A stretch of DNA of 64,000 nucleotides from Anaerolineales bacterium UBA6055 (lineage in GTDB: Bacteria; Chloroflexota; Anaerolineae; Aggregatilineales; Phototrophicaceae). Of the stretch, positions 9,390 through 18,598 are shown piece after piece. The DNA is taken from the NCBI GenBank assembly GCA_002428985.1, contig DIYL01000002.1, forward strand, positions 186,001 through 250,000. The letters run 5' to 3'. Within the stretch, counting starts at the first letter, position 1; every line of letters starts with the position of its first letter. The translations under genes were made by a program, and so were the position numbers. Below the pieces are notes generated by a model, which saw only the letters and a program-made list of their open reading frames with translations, was not told the DNA's origin and ran no database searches.

Positions 9390-10690
9390 TCCGCATCAGG
9401 TAGCAATTTTTCGAGGTCTCGTAAGGGGCGATAGGACATCGCAATCACTGCCAGCAGCACATTTAGCGACCCTGAGATCACCATAATCAGTGCAATTCCG
9501 CGTCCCTCGCCTGTGCCAATCACCGTCCCAATTTGAGTCGCAAGCTCACTCCCCGACCGCATAAACGGTTCAAACACATTATCAACCAGCGGACCAGCTA
9601 GAATCAAGACCACAGGTAACATCAGTCGATTGATCATGCGTTTTAAGGTGAACACCCGCCCATGCAACACTTGCGGGACTTTACGTTGCCATAGTGTTGT
9701 GCTCGCCGTTAAGCTGAATGCGTATGTAAAATAATGAATAAACGTCGCACTAGAAATTAAGGGGATTGATGGTTGTAGGGCAATCGAAATCGTAGCAAAT
9801 CCGGTGATAAATTCGATACCGACGATGCTCAAAATCAAGCGTTTCGGTCCGCCGGTTGATGTGATGAGCACACTACCAACAAAAAATCCAAGTCCGCCCG
9901 CCCCCAATACGAGACCTAAGTCCGCCTCCGTCGCGAATGACAACACCAGTGGCGTGAGTAATAATTCAGGTACAGCGATAACCCCCAGCACAACTGTGAA
10001 TAAGAGTAGTGCACGTAAACCCTGACGCTGTACGATAAATCCCCACGCTAAGCGCACACCTTGCCACATATTCTTGGTTTCATGTTCTGGATTTTTGTCT
10101 TTATCCACATCCGGCACGCGTATCACGAGCAATGTCCCGACAGCGAACAAGAACGTTGTGATGTCGATCAGCAACACAACTTGCAAGCCAAATGTCGCCA
10201 CCACAAATCCAGCAATAATCGGCGCACCAATCCCCGAAATAGACTCGCCAATCGATACCAATCCATTTGCCCGCGATAAATTATGCTTAGGGACAATCTG
10301 CGCAATCAGCGCCGCATACGCCGGAAACTGAAATGTATTGGCAGCAGCATTCATCGCCGTCACAAAGTAAATATGCCAAAGTGATAACTGCCCCGATGTA
10401 ATTAGCACAATAATAAATAGCGTGCTCAATCCCGCAACCATATCTGCAAACAGCATAATCGTCCGACGGTTGTAGCGGTCAATCACTGTGCCAGCAATCG
10501 GCGACAGCAATATCCCCGGCACGACCGTAAATGCTGTAATCAAGATAAAGTCTGTCGCTCTGCCCGTTTGCTGGAATATAGTCACACCTAGTGCAAATCC
10601 GGTCAACCCAGAGCCGACGATGGATATAAATTGTCCAAACCAGATAACTAAGAATGTATATGGATTATCGGATGTATTCGAAAGCGACAT
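9386..10690 (-). CDS. MFS transporter, DHA3-type exporter
   Basis: 434-residue major facilitator protein, probably a drug or siderophore exporter of the DHA3 / EntS-like group, in the cytoplasmic membrane. About twelve hydrophobic segments are visible. The loop between helices 2 and 3 has the family signature GTVIDRYNRRTIML (motif A: G-x3-D-R-x-x-R-R). The paired helices with NTFQFPAYAALIAQIV and LSRANGLVSIGESISGIGAPIIAG are typical of this subgroup. The substrate cannot be read from the sequence. The 3' end overlaps the end of the decayed HEAT-like gene by four bases, and a 242-base AT-rich divergent region separates it from the FAD oxidoreductase. Confidence 0.9.
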   Translation of the reverse strand: MSLSNTSDNPYTFLVIWFGQFISIVGSGLTGFALGVTIFQQTGRATDFILITAFTVVPGILLSPIAGTVIDRYNRRTIMLFADMVAGLSTLFIIVLITSGQLSLWHIYFVTAMNAAANTFQFPAYAALIAQIVPKHNLSRANGLVSIGESISGIGAPIIAGFVVATFGLQVVLLIDITTFLFAVGTLLVIRVPDVDKDKNPEHETKNMWQGVRLAWGFIVQRQGLRALLLFTVVLGVIAVPELLLTPLVLSFATEADLGLVLGAGGLGFFVGSVLITSTGGPKRLILSIVGIEFITGFATISIALQPSIPLISSATFIHYFTYAFSLTASTTLWQRKVPQVLHGRVFTLKRMINRLMLPVVLILAGPLVDNVFEPFMRSGSELATQIGTVIGTGEGRGIALIMVISGSLNVLLAVIAMSYRPLRDLEKLLPDAD

Positions 10691-10932
10691 AGAGCGATCC
10701 TGTTCAATCTATCAAGCAATCTCATTTTAGCACTCTTTACTATAGACTGCTAATTTTTATATAAAAAACGTATTTTCAAAAAATAATCTACTACATTTTA
10801 GCAATTATAATATTGCACTGCTAAAAACCAACTTATTTACATGACAAATCATTATCTAAATTTGGTTTTACTGACCTGAATAACGGTATACTATGCCATA
10901 TACTCGACAACGTAACGGAGTGACTATCTATC

Positions 10933-12144
10933 ATGACAACTTACGACATCGCAGTCATCGGCAAAGGGCTCATCGGTGCAGGAGCAATCCGCCACTTATC
11001 CCTCACTCAACCGGATCTCAATATCTGTATTATCGGACCGGATGAACCCGAAAACCGTAAAACGCATGACGGTGTATTTGCCAGTCATTATGACCAAGGA
11101 CGTATTACCCGTGTGCTAGATCCCAGTCCGACTTGGGGGAATTTAGCCCGTCAGTCGATTAAACAATATGCGTTGATTGAATCAGCCAGTGGGATACAGT
11201 TTCACCATAAAGTCGGTTGTCTACGCGCGACTGACCTCCCTGAAAAAGCTGATACCATCGATGCAGTTGGTGAAGCATTCAGCCCACCCTACACACGCCT
11301 TGATGCTACAGGATGCAGCACGAAATATCCTTTCTTGCAATTTTCTGATGAGTTTACCGCATGGGATGAAACAGGTGATGCAGGTTACATCAACCCACGT
11401 ACATTGATACAAGCACAACTCAAAGTGGCTGAAGATAATGGCGCAACAATCATCCGGGAAATCGCCGAGGCAATAGTGCAAGAAAACGATGCTATTACAA
11501 TCAACCTTCGTGAAGGAGATTCCATTCAAGCAAAGAAAATCCTGATTTCAGCAGGTGGCTATACCAATACGTTACTTGATAGAAAGCTCGTCCTTCCAAC
11601 TAAAACACACAGCATCTTAAAAGTAGAAGTCGATTCCGATGAAGTCCAACGCCTCAAATCGATGCCATCGATTATCACGACATTCAGCCATCCGAATGTC
11701 AAATCGTTGTATATGCTCCCTCCAGTTGAATATCCTGATGGCAAGACCTATATCAAACTTGGATCTGATGGAAATCCCGACGAACTACTTCCCGCAAAAC
11801 AACATTTCCTCGATTTAACAAAGAGTGATACGACTGCAATTGGGTGGTTTCATAGTGATGGTCATTTAGATATTATCAAAATTCTTAAATCGTCTGTCCA
11901 TAATATGATTCGTGATTTGAAAGCAGTTAATTATGAGTCCGTTCCGTGCCTCCTGACATACACTGATCATGGAAATCCGTACATAGATAAACTAGACAAT
12001 GGGATATATGTAGCAACTGGTGGGAATGGTGCAGCTGCAAAATCCTCAGATGAAATCGGAAGGCTCGGTGCGATGCTCTGCGCGACTGATCAATGGGATT
12101 CAGAGTTAAATCAGGATAATTTCCGTTGCGTTTATATGTCATGA
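10933..12144 (+). CDS. FAD-dependent amino acid oxidase-type oxidoreductase (DAO family)
   Basis: 403 residues. The N-terminus carries the FAD-binding Rossmann motif (IAVIGKGLIGAGAIRHLS), and the layout follows the DAO family that includes sarcosine oxidase and N-methyltryptophan oxidase: substrate-domain insertion, DAGYINPRTLIQAQL, then the second nucleotide motif ILISAGGYTNTLL, and the C-terminal IYVATGGNGAAAKSSDEIGRLGA. The exact amine substrate is unknown. A GGAG site lies upstream of the ATG. A possible promoter with TATACT at 10887-10892 lies in the gap shared with the divergent MFS gene. It is followed closely by DUF4058 and PfkB genes on the same strand, so these may be co-transcribed. 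Confidence 0.88.
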   Translation: MTTYDIAVIGKGLIGAGAIRHLSLTQPDLNICIIGPDEPENRKTHDGVFASHYDQGRITRVLDPSPTWGNLARQSIKQYALIESASGIQFHHKVGCLRATDLPEKADTIDAVGEAFSPPYTRLDATGCSTKYPFLQFSDEFTAWDETGDAGYINPRTLIQAQLKVAEDNGATIIREIAEAIVQENDAITINLREGDSIQAKKILISAGGYTNTLLDRKLVLPTKTHSILKVEVDSDEVQRLKSMPSIITTFSHPNVKSLYMLPPVEYPDGKTYIKLGSDGNPDELLPAKQHFLDLTKSDTTAIGWFHSDGHLDIIKILKSSVHNMIRDLKAVNYESVPCLLTYTDHGNPYIDKLDNGIYVATGGNGAAAKSSDEIGRLGAMLCATDQWDSELNQDNFRCVYMS

Positions 12145-12184
12145 TATGATTAAAGTGAAGCGCATTTATTGATGAGGTATTGTA

Positions 12185-13072
12185 ATGGCGATTCGTAGCC
12201 GAACCAATTTGTATCCAGGAATTAACCCGCATTTGAACAATTTTTTACAATACAAAAAAGGTTGGAAATCGTTCCACAGCTTATACTTAGCAGATATTGC
12301 CCGCCAAATAGACAGACAATTACTAGAACAATTCACAGGGTATTACACAGTAAATGAAGAATCATTACAAATTGGTGTATATGATAATTTGGATGTCCCT
12401 CTTGGTAAACCCGGACGGACTGAACCCGATATTTCGATTTTTTCGAATCATGATCCATTAATGACAACACCATCATATAAAATTGAAGGAGACGTTGTTA
12501 CATTTCCAATGCCAGACACCCTTCCAGAAAAAGACGAAACGTTGTCCAGTATTGTTATTTATAAAATGCAAGATGATATCTTACCCGGTCATCCTGTGAC
12601 GCGATTAGAACTGCTTTCACCTGCCAATAAATATCCAGGTAGCCACCATGTCAGCTATCTAAACAAACGTACACAAACATTAGAATCAGGTGTTCGCCTT
12701 GTAGAGGTAGACTACTTACACTCACGTCGTCCAATACTTAAAAACTTAAAAGTGTACCCTGATGAAGCTGATTCTAAGCCATATCATATCATCGTTAACG
12801 ATCCACGTCCTACAATCCCAGACGGCACAATTTATGTTTATACTGTTGGTATATTAGATAATATACCGAAGATTACAATTCCTTTGCATGGCAACGATAT
12901 AATTTTGCTCGATTTGAACCGCATTTATAATCAAACCTTTGAAGGTTCAATTCTGTTTCACCAGACATTTGTAGATTACAGTCAAGAACCAATTAATATG
13001 GATAGCTTCACCCCCACTGACCAGCAAGCAATTCGTGATACAATGGCACACATTGCGAAAACACAACAATAG
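12185..13072 (+). CDS. DUF4058 family protein
   Basis: 295 residues matching the uncharacterised DUF4058 family, known from cyanobacteria, planctomycetes and Chloroflexota. Recognisable parts are the N-terminal YPGINPHLNNFLQ followed by W-x-x-FH, the VTRLELLSPANKYPG segment (family E-L-L-S-P-x-N-K), the tyrosine/arginine-rich YLNKRTQTLESGVRLVEVDYL, and the C-terminal catalogue of acidic positions. The ELLSP-N-K motif resembles the core of restriction-endonuclease-like folds, but no activity is established. It begins 40 bases after the FAD oxidoreductase, with GAGG placed 8 bases before the ATG, and is followed 14 bases later by the PfkB kinase, so the three probably form one transcript. Confidence 0.9.
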   Translation: MAIRSRTNLYPGINPHLNNFLQYKKGWKSFHSLYLADIARQIDRQLLEQFTGYYTVNEESLQIGVYDNLDVPLGKPGRTEPDISIFSNHDPLMTTPSYKIEGDVVTFPMPDTLPEKDETLSSIVIYKMQDDILPGHPVTRLELLSPANKYPGSHHVSYLNKRTQTLESGVRLVEVDYLHSRRPILKNLKVYPDEADSKPYHIIVNDPRPTIPDGTIYVYTVGILDNIPKITIPLHGNDIILLDLNRIYNQTFEGSILFHQTFVDYSQEPINMDSFTPTDQQAIRDTMAHIAKTQQ

Positions 13073-13086
13073 TAAAGGTATTTTTC

Positions 13087-14001
13087 ATGTCGCGTATTTA
13101 TGTTGTGGGGGCATTAGTCTCCGACATTATCTTTAACGTGCCAGATTGGGTACAACAAAATAGCTCCGTCCATGCTAATCGTGTCACCTTATCACCCGGT
13201 GGCAAAGGACTGAATCAAGCCGCATCCGCTTGTCGATTGGACGCAGACGTATCATTGATTGGGTGTGTCGGTAATGATGCGTTTGGTGATGAATTACTAT
13301 CTCTTATGAGTATCGAAGGGGTCAATATTGACCATGTGACAAAACACGAAACGGCACAAACCAGCATGGTCGGAATTATCGTCAAAGATAATGTTCCAGG
13401 GTTCATCGGCGCGCCGGATGCTAGCCGCAAAATTACTGAAGATGATATTCGTAAAGCATTAGATGGATTGACATCCGATGATATTTTGCTGGTCGATTTT
13501 GAAATTCCACAACCACTTGTGCAAGTCACATTGCAAATTGGGCATGATAAGGGCGCGACAACCGTGCTTAATCCAGCTCCATTTTTCACAACCGATCAAT
13601 TTGTGCTCAACTACCTGCATTTAGTAGATGTCATCATCCCGAATAAGGTTGAATCACAACTGCTAACCCTATCAAATTCCGACGATTTAGATGAATTAGC
13701 GCAACAGTTGCGCAATCATGGGGTTAGTATAGTTGTCATGACCAATGGAGAAGTTGGCAGTATCTTCTATGATGGTCAGTCAAAAATCGAACGATCTGCT
13801 TTTGATGTTGATGTGGTTGATACCACAGGTGCAAGTGATGCGTATATAGGAGCATATTGTGTTGGACTCGCCAATGGTTGGGACGTTCCCAAAATCCTCG
13901 AATTCGCTTCAGCAGCGGCGGGATTAGCTTGTACAACACATGGCACAATGTCATCCATGCCGACATTAGATGCTGTCGAGAACTTAATTGCACGTAAGTA
14001 G
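13087..14001 (+). CDS. PfkB family carbohydrate kinase, ribokinase-like
   Basis: 304-residue sugar/nucleoside kinase. PfkB signature 1 is present (SPGGKGLNQAASACRLDADVS) and signature 2 is close to consensus (VVDTTGASDAYIGAYCVG). Ribokinases normally read DTTGAGD at the anion hole and catalytic Asp; here the second Gly is Ser (GASD) while the Asp is kept. The glycine-rich start IYVVGALVSDIIFNVPDW binds substrate in relatives. Ribose is the best guess by overall resemblance, but deoxyribose or a nucleoside is equally possible. It ends the probable FAD oxidoreductase-DUF4058-kinase cluster. An AAAGG site precedes the ATG. Confidence 0.88.
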   Translation: MSRIYVVGALVSDIIFNVPDWVQQNSSVHANRVTLSPGGKGLNQAASACRLDADVSLIGCVGNDAFGDELLSLMSIEGVNIDHVTKHETAQTSMVGIIVKDNVPGFIGAPDASRKITEDDIRKALDGLTSDDILLVDFEIPQPLVQVTLQIGHDKGATTVLNPAPFFTTDQFVLNYLHLVDVIIPNKVESQLLTLSNSDDLDELAQQLRNHGVSIVVMTNGEVGSIFYDGQSKIERSAFDVDVVDTTGASDAYIGAYCVGLANGWDVPKILEFASAAAGLACTTHGTMSSMPTLDAVENLIARK

Positions 14002-14071
14002 TTTGTAAGCAATGTGTTAGGAACAAACAACGTGCGTAACCGAATCTTAATCAACGGGTTATAGAGTACGT

Positions 14072-14680
14072 ATGAAAAATCTATTCAATCGACGCAAAAA
14101 TTATAAAGAGCTAGACGACAAAGAACTGGTCGTATTGGCGAAGGACGATAAAGAAGCATTTGGCGAAATTTATGAACGCTACATGCCAAAGATCTACAAC
14201 TATATCTATTATCGTACGAGCAATCAACACGACGCAGAAGATTTGACGGCGAAGGTATTTTTCCGGGCTATGTCACATATCGGCAATTATGTCGATAAGG
14301 GTGTCCCATTCCAAGCATGGTTATACCGTATTGCCCACAACCTTGTTGCCAACTGGCATCGTGATCAAGGACGGAGAAAGATTATTGCACTTGACGATTA
14401 TGTCGTGCATACACTCAAGTCAGAATCACCCGATCGCCTAGCAGAAGAATTAGAAGAGCAAGAGCAACTGATGGCAGCGATTTCTCGTCTTCCAGAAGAT
14501 CGCCAACAATTATTGCTCCACAAGTTTATCGACCAACTGTCCAATGCTGAAATCGGAGAGATTATGGATCGTACAGAAGGTGCGATCAAGTCACTCTATC
14601 ATCGGACATTATTGTCATTACGTGACGAATTACAAATGCAAGAACATCAAGCCACGATTCGTCGTGAAAAGAAAAACTAA
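14072..14680 (+). CDS. RNA polymerase sigma factor, ECF type
   Basis: 202 residues with region 2 (AFGEIYERYMPKIYNYIYYR, then QHDAEDLTAKVFFRAM and AWLYRIAHNLVANWHRD) and region 4 (LPEDRQQLLLHKFIDQLSNA, EIGEIMDRTEGAIKSLYHR) of extracytoplasmic-function sigma factors. It directs core polymerase to a dedicated set of promoters. The stop is 11 bases before the start of a membrane protein on the same strand, the standard arrangement for sigma and its regulator. A basic N-terminal extension (MKNLFNRRKNYKELDD) precedes region 2. Confidence 0.94.
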   Translation: MKNLFNRRKNYKELDDKELVVLAKDDKEAFGEIYERYMPKIYNYIYYRTSNQHDAEDLTAKVFFRAMSHIGNYVDKGVPFQAWLYRIAHNLVANWHRDQGRRKIIALDDYVVHTLKSESPDRLAEELEEQEQLMAAISRLPEDRQQLLLHKFIDQLSNAEIGEIMDRTEGAIKSLYHRTLLSLRDELQMQEHQATIRREKKN

Positions 14681-14691
14681 GGAAAGCCATT

Positions 14692-15075
14692 ATGAGTTCA
14701 TCGTCAGATGTCAAAATGCAAGCCCTTCTCGATGCTGTCACTGTCGCCTTGCAACATGATGATGACATCGACAAGATAATACGTAAGTCATCTATCCCGC
14801 GTGAAGATGTTGATGGGTTGGTCGATGTAATACACTCGTTGAATGCGAACTTAATTCCTGTACAACCCTCTGCGGCTTTCGCGGAGCAATTACATAGTGA
14901 ATTAATGGGAGCACGCCCGAATGTTGTTAACCGTGTCGTCCAAATGCCTGCCCGTGTTCATGTAGCGGCAATCCTTGCAGTAATTATAGGATTTGTCCTC
15001 ATTATTTATCGGCGCATTGTCGGCGTTGCACCCTCCACGCAGGAAGTTAATACCGAGGAACCTGCTATCGTCTAG
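14692..15075 (+). CDS. Single-pass membrane protein, probable anti-sigma partner
   Basis: 127 residues with a soluble N-terminal part (about 1-80), one membrane helix (VHVAAILAVIIGFVLIIY, near residues 93-112) and a short extracellular tail. Its place directly after the ECF sigma gene, with a good AAGGAAAG ribosome site, suggests it holds the sigma factor at the membrane. There is no zinc-binding HxxxCxxC motif, so it is not a ZAS-type anti-sigma; the role is inferred from position. A strong terminator follows. Confidence 0.75.
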   Translation: MSSSSDVKMQALLDAVTVALQHDDDIDKIIRKSSIPREDVDGLVDVIHSLNANLIPVQPSAAFAEQLHSELMGARPNVVNRVVQMPARVHVAAILAVIIGFVLIIYRRIVGVAPSTQEVNTEEPAIV

Positions 15076-15100
15076 TTCCTCAAACTTTCCGATTTCAGCT

Positions 15101-15139
15101 AAAAACCGTTAGACTCTAACTGTCTAGCGGTTTTTTATT
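15101..15139 (+). terminator. Rho-independent terminator after the sigma/anti-sigma operon
   Basis: AAAAACCGTTAGAC (15101-15114) pairs with GTCTAGCGGTTTTT (15122-15135) in a 14-bp stem with one G-T pair, a 7-base loop and a run of T. It ends only about a dozen bases before the response-regulator start at 15152. Confidence 0.9.
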
Positions 15140-15151
15140 TGAGTGAAGAAA

Positions 15152-15531
15152 ATGAACAAAAAGACAGTCTTAATTGTAAATGACGAAGTAGGTGTTAGAG
15201 CCTTTTTTAAAATTATGCTCACGAAATATATAGAGAGCATTGAAATCCATACTGCTGAAAATGGTCTAGAAGCTTTGGACAAACTCAAGGTAATCTCACC
15301 AGATTTAATCATCACAGACTGCTTCATGCCAGAAATGAATGGAGAGGTATTGTATCAGCATATACGCCAGGTGCCTGATTATAATAAACTTCCAATTATC
15401 TTCCACCGTATACTGAACCAGACCGCTTTAAGCTACTAGACGAGGATGATCCGCACCTAACCATTTGTCGACATCCTATCCTATATCCGCAATTTATACA
15501 TACAGTTCAGAAAATGTTGGAAAATGGCTAA
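15152..15531 (+). pseudogene. Frameshifted receiver-domain response regulator
   Basis: The first part (from ATG 15152; a GTG at 15143 is also in frame) is a good receiver domain: TVLIVNDEVGVRAFF, phospho-acceptor Asp in LIITDCFMPEMNG (about residue 56). The frame is lost after KLPIIF near 15400, running to a stop at 15439. A second frame picks up as YTEPDRFKLLDEDDP and LTICRHPILYPQFIHTVQ, ending at TAA 15529-15531. The lysine-containing end of strand 5 expected after PIIF is missing, so a deletion plus frameshift is likely. The stop of the tail frame overlaps the ATG of the GNAT gene (TAATG), showing the two were once translationally coupled. Confidence 0.75.
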
Positions 15532-16019
15532 TGAAAATCCGTGACTATACTCCGACCGACAGCGACAGGTGCGTTGAAATTTTTAAGAGTAATCAGCCTA
15601 AATTTTTTGCAGATAATGAACTGCCCGATTTTGTAGAATTTTTGGGTGGAACACCACACCCTTATTATTGTCTTGTCGAGGATGAAACGATTGTAGGATG
15701 TGGTGGTTATTGGATTCACAAAGATGTACGCAAAGCGGTCCTCACATGGGGTATGATCGCAAATGACCGACATCGTCAGGGTCTAGGTAAACGCCTGACA
15801 GTCTATCGATTACGCCAAATCTGCACATCGCAAAAAGCTGACAGCATTCAAATTGATACCAGTCAGCATACCTTTGAATTTTATCAAAAACTTGGGTTTG
15901 AAGTTGATAAAATCACACCAGACGGCTATGCACAGGGGCTCGACCAATATGATATGGTATTAACAATCACAACTGAAAGTTGTCAGAAGATTCAAGAGAT
16001 ATTTGATGCGCTCAATTAA
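15531..16019 (+). CDS. GNAT family N-acetyltransferase
   Basis: 162 residues with the GNAT fold: acceptor region (MKIRDYTPTDSDRCVEIF), strand 4 then the acetyl-CoA loop MIANDRHRQGLGKRLTVYRL (pattern R-x-x-G-x-G/A), and the final QIDTSQHTFEFYQKLGFEVD. The acetyl acceptor is unknown. ATG 15531 overlaps the stop of the regulator tail. A decayed copy of its C-terminal two thirds lies at 18190-18468, about 2.2 kb downstream. Confidence 0.87.
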   Translation: MKIRDYTPTDSDRCVEIFKSNQPKFFADNELPDFVEFLGGTPHPYYCLVEDETIVGCGGYWIHKDVRKAVLTWGMIANDRHRQGLGKRLTVYRLRQICTSQKADSIQIDTSQHTFEFYQKLGFEVDKITPDGYAQGLDQYDMVLTITTESCQKIQEIFDALN

Positions 16020-16041
16020 GCAAATCGAGGGAAATAGATAA

Positions 16042-16143
16042 ACCAATCATTCTGATTACATTCGTCTCGTAGATCACTTTAAGCTACTCAACAGAGATAA
16101 TCCACAACTAACGATTTATCGCCATCCGATACCAGATAATTAA
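16042..16143 (+). pseudogene. Remnant of a second response-regulator tail
   Basis: Reads ...IRLVDHFKLLNRDNPQLTI then YRHPIPDN and stop at 16141-16143. This matches the tail of the regulator at 15409-15480 (RFKLLDEDDPHLTICRHPI) at both protein and DNA level (CTTTAAGCTACT is shared). No start or upstream receiver part remains. With the GNAT remnant at 18190-18468 it suggests a former tandem copy of the regulator-GNAT pair. Confidence 0.65.
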
Positions 16144-16251
16144 CGTGTAGTTTTTGTGACATGATCGATCAAATTGATCACGCAATCTTTGTGGTGAGCA
16201 TACCCATTACCCTTTATAATATTTGTAACATCAAGATGGGGATGGCTAATA

Positions 16252-18108
16252 ATGTCACTGCAAGCTGGAGATACCTTTTCCTATTATGAAATCCTAGGCG
16301 AGCTGGGACGTGGTGGTATGGCAGTTGTTTATCATGCTCGTGATACCCGCCGCGATCGTGAAGTCGCTCTAAAGATCATGCATGCCCACTATATGGTGCA
16401 GGAAGAATCCCTCAAACGGTTCAAACGTGAAGCAGTTGTTATCCACAAACTGAAGCACCCGAACATTGTCCCTCTAACCGATTATGGACAACACGAAGAT
16501 CAGACCTATTTGGCAATGCGCTATTTGAAGGGACAGTCATTAGATCACGTTTTCCAAAAACCCCGTAAAGTTGTGGCTAAATCGACAACCCATCTGTTGC
16601 GGCAGATTGCAGCAGCCTTAGATTATGCGCATCAGAAAGGCGTTGTCCATCGAGATCTAAAGTTGCAAAACATCCTACTGGACGAAAAGCGAAACGCGTA
16701 TCTCGCAGATTTTGGCATTGCGCGGATTACTGATGGAACACGCTTGACACAGACAGGACGTATCGCTGGCACACCAATCTATATGTCACCAGAGCAAGCC
16801 CGTGGACTCCTCGTTGACGCACGTTCGGACATTTATTCTTTCGGTGTGATGACTTACCTCATGATCACAGGGTATTATCCCTTTACCGCAGAGGATGCAC
16901 TGGCGATCTTACACATGCATGTCCACGAGATTCCACCAAATCCGACGAATGTGAACCCTGCTTTGCCTGAAACTGTTGACTTTGTCTTACATCGTGCCTT
17001 GATGAAAAACCCTGAAGATCGCTATGAAACTGCGACACAGTTTGTAGAAGCCCTCAACAACGCATTGATGTTAACAGATACACTTAATACACAGACGATA
17101 ATTAATACAAAAGCAATCAACCCTATTGCGTCTATGCCCATTGGCAACAACCCAACATCACCCCAAGCAGTGGTCGCACCAACAGATGATGATAGGACAT
17201 TGGTGCTGAGGGATAAGCCAAAGCGCAACAATAGTTCCAGTATGATGGTTTGGTTGACTGTTGCTGTTTTATTGTTGATCGTTGGGATTGGTGCATTGTT
17301 TGCATTTTCTGGGGTTCCACCGGAGACTGAACCCCTAGTAGTAGTTAATGACAATATCGTGGCAGAAACTGTTCAGGCTGAACTTACGGCTGTTCAGGAG
17401 TCATTAAATTTACAGCAGACCGAGACAGCACAGGCGACCTTACAGCCGAGGCAACAAGAAACATTGCCACCAACATGGACACCAACACCAACACGGACAC
17501 CAACACCAACACGGACACCAACGCCAATTTTTACGGATATTCCGCTAATCTATAGAATTTCTACTAATGACGTCGAGGGATACCCTCTGTATGAATCTCC
17601 CAGCTTCCAAGCAAACATCGTGTTGTATTTCCCATATGGTGAGTTCATGCAAGTTATTGGACGAACTCGAGATTTCTTGTGGCTTCAAGTCATTGTACCG
17701 AACGAAGGCGTAATTGGCTGGTTGAGACAAGCTGATGTAGATACCAGTAATATCGATTTGGTTGCACTTCCTCGCACAGATGTAGAAGAGTTACCACCTG
17801 GTGTGAGTATGGGTGATTCGGGTCTTATTGTGGAATCGGGAGCCCCCGTAGCTATTGAGGTTTTAATTTTGTCCGATGGTCCACTATATCGCGAACCAGC
17901 AACACGTTGCCCAGTTGTGATAGAAAATCTGGCAGTCAATACACCAGTAATTTTGCTAGAGCGCACTGATGATGATCAATGGGTTTTTGTTAGGGTAGAT
18001 ATATTCGATGAGGTGGGGTGGATCCAGCGAGATAGGGTCGTCACAGGATTTGATATTAAACAATTACCCCCACAAGGTGTCTTTGGCGAGGGTGAGTGGA
18101 CATGTTGA
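16252..18108 (+). CDS. Membrane Ser/Thr protein kinase with extracellular SH3-like domains
   Basis: 618 residues. The kinase domain occupies about 1-265, with glycine-rich loop GELGRGGMAVVY (17-27), catalytic Lys41 (VALKIM), HRDLKLQN with Asp135, DFG at 153-155 and the activation segment ending TPIYMSPEQARG. A membrane helix lies at about 331-353. Outside, a Thr-Pro linker (TPTPTRTPTPTRTPTP) leads to two SH3-like stretches (about residues 435-500 and 535-605) that probably bind cell-wall or surface ligands. The type is PASTA-less PknB-like. Such kinases phosphorylate Thr residues recognised by FHA domains, so the FHA proteins at 54-57 kb are possible partners. It lies between two remnants of a duplicated regulator-GNAT pair. 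Confidence 0.95.
   Translation: MSLQAGDTFSYYEILGELGRGGMAVVYHARDTRRDREVALKIMHAHYMVQEESLKRFKREAVVIHKLKHPNIVPLTDYGQHEDQTYLAMRYLKGQSLDHVFQKPRKVVAKSTTHLLRQIAAALDYAHQKGVVHRDLKLQNILLDEKRNAYLADFGIARITDGTRLTQTGRIAGTPIYMSPEQARGLLVDARSDIYSFGVMTYLMITGYYPFTAEDALAILHMHVHEIPPNPTNVNPALPETVDFVLHRALMKNPEDRYETATQFVEALNNALMLTDTLNTQTIINTKAINPIASMPIGNNPTSPQAVVAPTDDDRTLVLRDKPKRNNSSSMMVWLTVAVLLLIVGIGALFAFSGVPPETEPLVVVNDNIVAETVQAELTAVQESLNLQQTETAQATLQPRQQETLPPTWTPTPTRTPTPTRTPTPIFTDIPLIYRISTNDVEGYPLYESPSFQANIVLYFPYGEFMQVIGRTRDFLWLQVIVPNEGVIGWLRQADVDTSNIDLVALPRTDVEELPPGVSMGDSGLIVESGAPVAIEVLILSDGPLYREPATRCPVVIENLAVNTPVILLERTDDDQWVFVRVDIFDEVGWIQRDRVVTGFDIKQLPPQGVFGEGEWTC
17479..17526 (+). repeat. 18-bp tandem repeat coding for the Thr-Pro linker
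   Basis: ACACCAACACCAACACGG occurs exactly at 17479-17496 and 17497-17514 and partly again to 17526. It encodes the Thr-Pro-Thr-Arg linker of the kinase and could change length by slippage. Confidence 0.85.
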
Positions 18109-18189
18109 TTTTGTTGGTTTTACCATCCATCTATTAGGCATAAATGCGCAAATCTATCGAATAGTAAGTCTCACCATCTTATGAACCAG

Positions 18190-18468
18190 ATTGACCACGC
18201 CGTATTGACATGGGCAATGATTACAATGATCGTCATAGTCAGGGATTGAGCAAACACCTGCTATTCTTATCGATTACATCAAAGCCGCACATCACAAAAA
18301 CCGACAACATTCAAATTAATACCAGTTAGCATACCTTTGAATTTTATCAAAGTCTTGGATTTGAAGTTGATAAAATCAAGCCAGATCGATATACACATGG
18401 GCTAGATCAATAGGATATTACACTAAGAAAATACATGATATTTTTGAAAGTCCAGCAATTGAAGATTA
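18190..18468 (+). pseudogene. Decayed copy of the GNAT gene
   Basis: This stretch aligns in order with the GNAT gene at 15531-16019 from about residue 65 to the end. Shared DNA includes CATACCTTTGAATTTTATCA and TTTGAAGTTGATAAAATCA. The translation has in-frame stops (after QINTS and after GLDQ) and small deletions (one base missing in the ITND segment), so it cannot be expressed whole. The rest of the 490-base gap (18109-18598) shows nothing else. Confidence 0.85.
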
Positions 18469-18598
18469 ACAATATCACGAAATAGTCTTTTTGATATTAG
18501 AGTGATCTTATATACAATCTAATATCCACAAAAGATTAAATAATACTTTAAAAAGTTTTTATAGGTTAAAAAAGGTCACTCTCCAATAAGGTATTATC

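Noticed and set aside
15395..15440. Programmed frameshift in the response regulator
   Set aside because: No slippery heptamer or downstream pseudoknot seen, and the conserved Lys region is missing, so decay is more likely.
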